From positions 744,001-808,000 of the forward strand of contig NZ_CP042172.1 in assembly GCF_005937985.2 (NCBI RefSeq): 64,000 bases of DNA, written 5' to 3'. The stretch is from Arthrobacter sp. KBS0702 (GTDB lineage Bacteria > Actinomycetota > Actinomycetes > Actinomycetales > Micrococcaceae). Every line of letters starts with the position of its first letter. Position 1 is the first letter of the stretch. Positions 59,293 to 64,000 of this stretch are shown one piece after another. The position numbers were made by a program, and so were the translations under genes. The notes below the pieces were generated by a model, which had not been told where the DNA came from, searched no databases, and saw nothing but the letters and a program-made list of their open reading frames with translations.

Positions 59293-59479
59293 CTTTTAAG
59301 GTCTAGCAAGCTTCGCGAATCAACTGAAATCGGTGGAAAGTCAAGGTGGGTCTGGTCACGCCGGCGCCGCGGGGCCGGATCGCGCGCAACCGGCGGCCGA
59401 TTAGGGACCTACGGCCCTGTATTCCGCGGCGGAAACCCCGAGAATTGTGCAACCACTTGCATCTCCGGGGGAGGGTGAC

Positions 59480-60235
59480 ATGCGTCGCACCGCATCATTG
59501 GCCACTGTAGGTTCTGCCGCATGCTTCGCCGTGGTCTTGCTGGCCGGATGCGGGTCGCCCGCCGCGGCCCCCGCCACCGGTTCGTCCCCGGCACCGACCC
59601 CGTCAGTAACGTCTTCAGCGTCGCCGACGTCGGCGAGCGCCTCGCCGACCGCCGCGTCACAGTCTCCGGCGTCCACCGCTCCGGCGTCCACCGCCCCGGC
59701 GGGCTGGAAATCGTTTACCACCGGGGATGGCACGCTGACCTTCAATTACCCGGAGAAGTGGACCATCAATGATGCCGCCCCGGGGGCCAGCGGCGCGGCC
59801 GTGGATGTGCTCACCGACTACGGCAAGACGATTGCCTCCCTGCGCACCGGGGTGGTCACGGGGGCGCAGTGCACGGACAAAATGCCGTTCATGCAATATG
59901 ACACGGCCCCGGTGCCGGCCCTGGCCCAGAACGGGACGGCCCCGCGCTTCGTGTTCGAGGCCCGGACCGACAGGGCGGCGAGCGACCCCGCGAAAGCGAC
60001 CATGTTTGCCTACGGCCTGACCTCAGAGCCGGAACCCACCGGCACCGAGGCCTGCCCCATGACGCACTTCTTCAACTGGCCACCCAGCGGCGCCACGTTT
60101 GGCGGCGTCTATGACCCGTTCGACACCACGCCGGGCGGCCCCATGCATGTGGACAGTCCCGAGGCGTACAAGGACACCACCGAGTACCAATGGGCCAAAC
60201 AGATGATCATGTCCCTGCGGCCGGCAGGAAAGTAG
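59480..60235 (+). CDS. Lipoprotein of a tandem pair, copy 1
   Basis: A 251-aa lipoprotein with signal peptide MRRTASLATVGSAACFAVVLLAGCGS; the lipobox LAGC places the lipidated cysteine near residue 24. A Ser/Thr/Ala/Pro-rich tether follows to residue 78. The folded domain begins GWKSFTTGDGTLTFNYPEKWTI and includes SLRTGVVTGAQCTDKMPFMQYDTAPVPAL. It is paralogous to the next gene, which shares this pattern (GWQTFTTSDGLSFDYPPDWTA and TNIVTGAECGGQYPYQVYDSQPLQAL). The family is unknown to me. GGGGGAGGG precedes the ATG. It probably sits on the outer face of the cytoplasmic membrane. Confidence 0.8.
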   Translation: MRRTASLATVGSAACFAVVLLAGCGSPAAAPATGSSPAPTPSVTSSASPTSASASPTAASQSPASTAPASTAPAGWKSFTTGDGTLTFNYPEKWTINDAAPGASGAAVDVLTDYGKTIASLRTGVVTGAQCTDKMPFMQYDTAPVPALAQNGTAPRFVFEARTDRAASDPAKATMFAYGLTSEPEPTGTEACPMTHFFNWPPSGATFGGVYDPFDTTPGGPMHVDSPEAYKDTTEYQWAKQMIMSLRPAGK

Positions 60236-60244
60236 CTTCAGGTG

Positions 60245-60976
60245 ATGCGGGCCCGGGTGGTGGCCGCCGCCCTCGGATTGGTCGTGCTGCTGGGCGGCTG
60301 CGGCGTCCCGGCAGCCTCGCCGGAAGGTACGACGGCGCCCGGATCACCGACCGCGGGCATTCCGGCCGCCAGCACCCCGGCTCCGGGCTCGGTGACGCCA
60401 TCGACCGTGACGCCGTCGGGCTGGCAGACCTTCACGACCTCGGACGGGCTGTCCTTCGACTACCCGCCGGACTGGACCGCCCGGGACCCGGGCGGCAAGC
60501 TGGGCGGGGCGTTCGTTGATGTCACCAACGCGGACGGGAAGCCGATGGCCCAGCTGCGCACCAACATCGTCACCGGCGCGGAATGCGGAGGGCAGTATCC
60601 CTACCAGGTCTACGATTCCCAGCCGCTCCAGGCCCTGATGGAACCGGGCACCGCGGACCGGGCTGCGCCGCGCTATGTCTTCGAGTCCCGCGGTGACGGC
60701 ACCGACCCGGGCCCCACCCAGACCACCACGGCCGGGTACGGGATCACGATGATGCCGGAGGAGGCCGGGGCGCTGGCCTGCCCGATGTTCCACCTGTTCC
60801 TGTGGCCGCCCAGCGGGGCGCTCTTCGGCGCGAGCTACGACCCGGCGAACAATGCCACTCCGGGCGATGCCGCACTGCCGTACCTGGAGAAGGCGAAGCT
60901 GTACAAAGACACGGCGGAGTACCGGCAACTCCGGACCATGATCACCTCGCTGCGGCCGGCGAACGCCGCGGGCTAA
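60245..60976 (+). CDS. Lipoprotein of a tandem pair, copy 2
   Basis: A 243-aa lipoprotein with signal peptide MRARVVAAALGLVVLLGGCGVP; the lipobox is LGGC with the cysteine near residue 19. The tether is Pro/Thr/Ala/Gly-rich, then a domain clearly paralogous to the previous gene's. The two domains share the ordered landmarks GW-TF, Y-P-W, LRT, TGA-C and a WPPSGA element in the last third. The start is ATG 60245, with GTG 60242 possible. Only 9 bases separate it from copy 1, so the pair is one operon. A hairpin follows at 60982. Confidence 0.8.
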   Translation: MRARVVAAALGLVVLLGGCGVPAASPEGTTAPGSPTAGIPAASTPAPGSVTPSTVTPSGWQTFTTSDGLSFDYPPDWTARDPGGKLGGAFVDVTNADGKPMAQLRTNIVTGAECGGQYPYQVYDSQPLQALMEPGTADRAAPRYVFESRGDGTDPGPTQTTTAGYGITMMPEEAGALACPMFHLFLWPPSGALFGASYDPANNATPGDAALPYLEKAKLYKDTAEYRQLRTMITSLRPANAAG

Positions 60977-60981
60977 CGACG

Positions 60982-61014
60982 CCGCCCGGCCGGACCACTG
61001 GTCCAACCGGGCGG
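60982..61014. terminator. Hairpin after the lipoprotein pair
   Basis: Outer 8-bp arms CCGCCCGG (60982-60989) and CCGGGCGG (61007-61014) enclose inner GGACC/GGTCC arms around a 3-base loop, with a symmetric 2-base bulge. There is no T-run. It may end the operon and the convergent UPF0339 gene. Confidence 0.55.
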
Positions 61015-61030
61015 GAGCCTCAAACGATGC

Positions 61031-61297
61031 TTACACGGCAGGGAGGTGCCGCCGCCGGAGCGTGGGGCGGTGCTGCGCCTGGCTGCTCTTGGTCCAGGTG
61101 GTGCCGCCCCAGGGGGTGGAATGCGTTTCCCGGATCAAACCGGTGCCGGCGCACTCACGCACCGCCATGATGCCGTCCGCCGCGGAACGCTTGTCCTCGA
61201 AGGCTTTTGAGACAGCGAGCACTGTGCCGTCCGCCCCCAGCAGTCGGAACCGGACGTTCGATTCTGCGTCGGTGAAGATCTCGAATTGTCCTGCCAT
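61031..61297 (-). CDS. UPF0339/DUF1508 (YegP-like) small protein
   Basis: An 88-aa protein with the DUF1508 fold: FEIFTDAESNVRFRLLGADGTVLAVSKAFEDKRSAADGIMAVRE. One DUF1508 repeat is present, whereas E. coli YegP has two. Function is unknown; these are small soluble proteins of broad occurrence. The C-terminal 30 residues (STPWGGTTWTKSSQAQHRPTL) are not part of the usual core. GAAAGGA lies upstream of the ATG. It is convergent with the lipoprotein pair and is separated from the divergent acylphosphatase gene by about 150 bases. Confidence 0.82.
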   Translation of the reverse strand: MAGQFEIFTDAESNVRFRLLGADGTVLAVSKAFEDKRSAADGIMAVRECAGTGLIRETHSTPWGGTTWTKSSQAQHRPTLRRRHLPAV

Positions 61298-61441
61298 TGT
61301 CTTTTCCTTTCAGGCGTTCCGGCGGGCGACGCGGGGTGTCCGCAGTACGCACAGTGCCGGAGGTCTCACTCCACACTCCTTGGGCCGGGACGGCCTTGAA
61401 AGGGGCGAAAGTCCCGGATGTGGGCAGTGCCGGACCGGGAC

Positions 61442-61447
61442 TACATT
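61442..61447 (+). promoter_or_regulatory. Candidate -10 box of the acylphosphatase gene (TACATT)
   Basis: TACATT ends six bases before the ATG at 61454. A GGAGG directly before the start overlaps the same region, so a leaderless or very short-leader mRNA is possible. Confidence 0.35.
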
Positions 61448-61453
61448 GGAGGC

Positions 61454-61771
61454 ATGGCTGAATTCCCTGATGGTTCCGGCGCGGCGGACACCGGCACGGC
61501 GGTGCGGCTCACGGCCCGGGTTGAGGGCATGGTGCAGGCCGTGGGCTTCCGGTACTGGACGGTACGCAAGGCCGAGGAGCTGTCGTTGCGCGGCACCGTC
61601 CGGAACAACAACGACGGCACGGTCGCCGTCGTTGTGGAGGGCCCGCAGGCGGTGGTGCTGCAGTTCCGGAGCTGGCTGCGCTCGCCGGAAGCGCCCGGGC
61701 GGGTGGACCACGTGGACGAAAGGATCACCCCCGCCACCGGGGCGTTCAGCAACTTCCGGGTGGTCTACTGA
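61454..61771 (+). CDS. acyP: Acylphosphatase
   Basis: A 105-aa acylphosphatase with an N-terminal extension of about 15 residues. The active-site loop is RVEGMVQAVGFRYWTVRKAEEL, where Arg33 binds the phosphate, and Asn51 in the RGTVRNNNDG segment is the likely second catalytic residue. The common VQGVGFR sequence is VQAVGFR here, a Gly-to-Ala change in the loop. It hydrolyses carboxyl phosphates such as acetyl phosphate or 1,3-bisphosphoglycerate. The gene is short and probably autonomous; recQ is convergent. Confidence 0.88.
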   Translation: MAEFPDGSGAADTGTAVRLTARVEGMVQAVGFRYWTVRKAEELSLRGTVRNNNDGTVAVVVEGPQAVVLQFRSWLRSPEAPGRVDHVDERITPATGAFSNFRVVY

Positions 61772-61778
61772 GCGCGGC

Positions 61779-63533
61779 TCAAACCGTTGGCCGCGAGGTG
61801 AGCAGGCCGCTCGCCAGCACCGCCTTCGGGGACAGGGTTTTATAGCCCTCCCGCTCGAACAGTACTGTGATCAGCCCGTCGTCGTGCCGCATCACCAGGC
61901 CCGGGCCCCAGAGCGCGTGCTCCACCGCGGAGTTCAGCGGGAACGCCTCGGCGTCGGCGGAGGACGCACCGGCAGGGGCGCCGGCGTCGTCGGCCGGACG
62001 GTCCGCCGCTCCGCTTCCCGCCGAGCCGTCCGCGCAGTTGTCGCAGTTCCCGCACGGGGCGGGGAGGTCCTCGCCGAAATAGCCCAGCAGGAACTGGCGC
62101 CGGCAGCGGTGCGTCTCGGCATAGCTGCGCATCATGGCGATGCGGGACTTGTCCACCCGTTCCCGTGCCGCGGCGAGGGCGACGGCGCGTTCCACCAGTT
62201 GCGCGGGATCGGCGCCGGGCTCCAGGCGCATCCCGCCGTCCGCCGCGGTGACGCCGCCGGTGTCCTGCAGCTGGTTCAGCAGGCCGGTGAGCCGGCGCGG
62301 CGGGTAACCCGTGGCCGCGGCCAGCGCAGCCGGCGCCATGGTGCCACCGGCGTGGCGCAGGACGGCGAGGACGGCCAGCAGCCCGGGCTCGTCCGGCCGG
62401 TGGGTGGCGAAGTAGCGGCGCAGGCCCAGGTCCTCGGACCGGTAGTGCAGCACTGCCTGGGCGGGCAGGCCGTCGCGTCCGGCCCGGCCGATCTGCTGGT
62501 AGTAGCTGTCCAGCGACTCCGGGATGTCTGCGTGCAGCACGAACCGGACATCCGGCTTGTCGATCCCCATGCCGAACGCGGTGGTGGCCAGCACGGCGTC
62601 GAGTCCGCCGGCGAGGAACTGCCGGTGGACCTCTTCGCGTTCCGCCGGCGTTCGGCCCGCGTGGTACGCGGCAGCCCGCAGTCCCTTCTGCGTCAGCTTC
62701 GCGGCGTATTTCTCGGTGTCCTTGCGCTTGGCGGCGTAGATCAGGCCTGGGCCGTTCAGTTCGCCGGCCAGCGCGGCCACCTGGCGCACCACCGCGCGGC
62801 GCTTCTCCTTGTCCTCGTGGTGCCGGACGACGTCGAGGCTGATGTTGGGGCGGTCGAAGCCGCGGACCAGGACCAGGGGATCCGTCAGCTTCAGGCGGTC
62901 CAGGATTTCCTCGCGGACCGGGGGAGCGGCGGTGGCGGTGAGGGCCGCCGTCGTCGGATGGCCTAGCCGTTCGCGGACCTCGCCGAGCCGGAGGTAGTCG
63001 GGCCGGAAGTCGTGGCCCCAGGTGGAGACGCAGTGCGCCTCGTCCACCACGAACAAGGCGATGTTGAGGGCGGCGATCCGGTCCACTGTGCTGGGTTTCG
63101 CCAGCTGTTCCGGGGCAAGGAACAGGAACACGGCGTCGCCGCGCTCTGCGGCCTGCCAGGCCCGCTCCTGCTCTGCGGGGCTGTGCGAGGAATTGACGGC
63201 GACGGCGTGGTCCTGGCCGAGCGCGCCCGCCAGCCCGTCCAGCTGGTCCTCCTGCAGGGAGATCAGCGGGGAAACGACGACGGTGGGCCGCTTCAGCTGG
63301 CGGTGCAGGAGCAGGGCGGGGACCTGGTAGAGGGCCGACTTCCCGTAGCCGGTGGGCATCACCGCGAGGACGTCCCGTCCCGCGGCGAGGGCAGCCATCC
63401 CGGCGAGCTGACCGTCGCGGAGTTCGGGCAGCCCGAAGGCGACGGCGGCGAGGGCACGCAGGGCGTCGTCGGGCGCTGGGGAGTCAGGAACTGGGGAGTC
63501 CGGCGTTTCCTCGGCCGGGCCGGCGTGGCGCAT
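61779..63533 (-). CDS. recQ: RecQ-family ATP-dependent DNA helicase
   Basis: A 584-aa helicase. Walker A is PTGYGKSALYQ at about 60-70 and the DEAH box is VVDEAHCVSTWGHDFR with DEAH at 164-167. Motif V/VI is TTAFGMGIDKPDVRFV and YYQQIGRAGRDG. The RecQ zinc site is present (HRCRRQFLLGYFGE, then PCGNCDNC), followed by a short C-terminal winged region. The start is the ATG at 63533, backed by AGGGAG; an earlier start at 63719 would add a Pro/Arg-rich segment. RecQ unwinds recombination and repair intermediates. No recF-pathway genes adjoin. Confidence 0.93.
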   Translation of the reverse strand: MRHAGPAEETPDSPVPDSPAPDDALRALAAVAFGLPELRDGQLAGMAALAAGRDVLAVMPTGYGKSALYQVPALLLHRQLKRPTVVVSPLISLQEDQLDGLAGALGQDHAVAVNSSHSPAEQERAWQAAERGDAVFLFLAPEQLAKPSTVDRIAALNIALFVVDEAHCVSTWGHDFRPDYLRLGEVRERLGHPTTAALTATAAPPVREEILDRLKLTDPLVLVRGFDRPNISLDVVRHHEDKEKRRAVVRQVAALAGELNGPGLIYAAKRKDTEKYAAKLTQKGLRAAAYHAGRTPAEREEVHRQFLAGGLDAVLATTAFGMGIDKPDVRFVLHADIPESLDSYYQQIGRAGRDGLPAQAVLHYRSEDLGLRRYFATHRPDEPGLLAVLAVLRHAGGTMAPAALAAATGYPPRRLTGLLNQLQDTGGVTAADGGMRLEPGADPAQLVERAVALAAARERVDKSRIAMMRSYAETHRCRRQFLLGYFGEDLPAPCGNCDNCADGSAGSGAADRPADDAGAPAGASSADAEAFPLNSAVEHALWGPGLVMRHDDGLITVLFEREGYKTLSPKAVLASGLLTSRPTV

Positions 63534-63675
63534 ACGGCGGCTCCCTTTGCGATTCCGTGGGCTCAGGCGGCCGGTTCCGGCCGCTGCCTTCAGGGTAGGC
63601 CAGGCGGGGGTTACAAGAAACGCGTCGGCCGGCCGGTCGGGACAAATGGCCCTCGGCAGGGGTCTTGGCGGTAGG

Positions 63676-63681
63676 TAGGGT
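63676..63681 (+). promoter_or_regulatory. Probable -10 box of a leaderless cupin gene (TAGGGT)
   Basis: TAGGGT ends seven bases before the ATG at 63689, with no ribosome-binding site between. Confidence 0.4.
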
Positions 63682-63688
63682 GGCGCGC

Positions 63689-64000
63689 ATGCAGAAGATA
63701 TCGATCGAAGCGCTGGCACGTCAGCAGGTCACCGCGGCGCTCGCGGCCGGTAGCGGGCGGGCCGCCGACACCGTCTACGGCGGCCACGAGAAGGTTCTCC
63801 GCCAGACCGTGATGGCGTTCAAGGCGGGGACCCAGTTGAGCGAGCACCAGAATCCGGGGGAGGCGACCGTGTTTGTGCTCCGGGGCTGTGTCCGGCTGCA
63901 GGCCGGAAATGAATCGTGGCAGGGGAAGACCGGCGACCTGCTGATTGTCCCGGACGGCCTGCACAGCCTGATGGCGGAAGAGGATTCGGCCATCCTGATG
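63689..64000 (+). CDS. Cupin-domain protein, cut by the window edge
   Basis: The first 104 residues of a small cupin protein. After a helical start (MQKISIEALARQQVTAAL), the cupin strands include LRQTVMAFKAGTQLSEHQNPGEATVFVLRGCVRL and WQGKTGDLLIVPDGLHSLMAEED. The motif 1 histidine and glutamate are in SEHQNPGEA, and the motif 2 histidine is in PDGLHSL, so a metal site is plausible. The 3' end is beyond the window. It is divergent from recQ. Function is unknown; small cupins of this type often have sensory or stress roles. Confidence 0.85.
   Translation, partial: MQKISIEALARQQVTAALAAGSGRAADTVYGGHEKVLRQTVMAFKAGTQLSEHQNPGEATVFVLRGCVRLQAGNESWQGKTGDLLIVPDGLHSLMAEEDSAILM

Overview
The window is a GC-rich chromosomal segment that reads as a Micrococcaceae actinobacterium, most likely an Arthrobacter or Pseudarthrobacter. 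Supporting signs are dense genes, GTG and TTG starts, leaderless promoters with TANNNT boxes, and several families common in that group: DUF6318 lipoprotein, DUF222/HNH protein, MSMEG_6728-type protein and UvrA paralogue. I see no rRNA, tRNA, CRISPR array, insertion sequence, phage module or origin.

Layout. 0-7.3 kb: ArsR/SRPBCC pair, a divergent MarR/MFS efflux pair, a class I glutamine-amidotransferase hydrolase, a second SRPBCC protein, a LOG-like nucleotide-binding protein, and a VIT-type iron/manganese transporter coupled to a membrane-anchored matrixin-like protease. 7.6-14.5 kb: a small acidic protein, then a guanidino-compound module consisting of a sodium:solute symporter, an XRE-cupin regulator and a GTGA-coupled ureohydrolase plus ThDP enzyme that fit 4-guanidinobutyrase and 2-ketoarginine decarboxylase. 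An AbiEi/DUF559-like gene sits inside this module. 14.6-21.7 kb: a MarR-controlled DHA2 exporter with an unusual helical tail, an asymmetric heterodimeric ABC exporter and a thioesterase. 21.8-27.1 kb: a defence-like patch with a small membrane protein, McrB (with a probable EVE/PUA-like domain), McrC, a small unknown protein, Vsr and a PPOX-fold protein. 27.3-31 kb: envelope proteins and an Old Yellow Enzyme. 31-37.8 kb: a 1212-aa RecB-like nuclease/helicase, a SOUL protein and Tex. 38-41.4 kb: an operon of OFA-type MFS carrier, its 47-aa small partner and a gamma-glutamyltransferase. 41.4-49 kb: a duplicated-repeat membrane protein, a broken DUF222/HNH gene, PEP mutase-like and DUF2071 proteins, DUF1622, an epimerase, a NERD protein, an MSMEG_6728-type protein and a membrane protein. 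49-64 kb: UvrA paralogue, adenine/adenosine deaminase, aldo-keto reductase, two small membrane-enzyme families, a winged-helix/X25 fusion, a hydrolase, MscS, two tandem lipoproteins, UPF0339, acylphosphatase, RecQ and a truncated cupin gene.

The regulatory sequence is readable in places. There are inverted-repeat operators beside the ArsR, MarR and XRE-cupin genes. At least five genes have a TANNNT box ending 6-7 bases before the start codon, which suggests leaderless mRNAs. Several long perfect hairpins separate genes. Some of these hairpins reach into coding sequence, at the helicase stop codon and at the UvrA-paralogue 3' end.

All functional calls rest on reading motifs and family resemblance by eye; no database search was possible.
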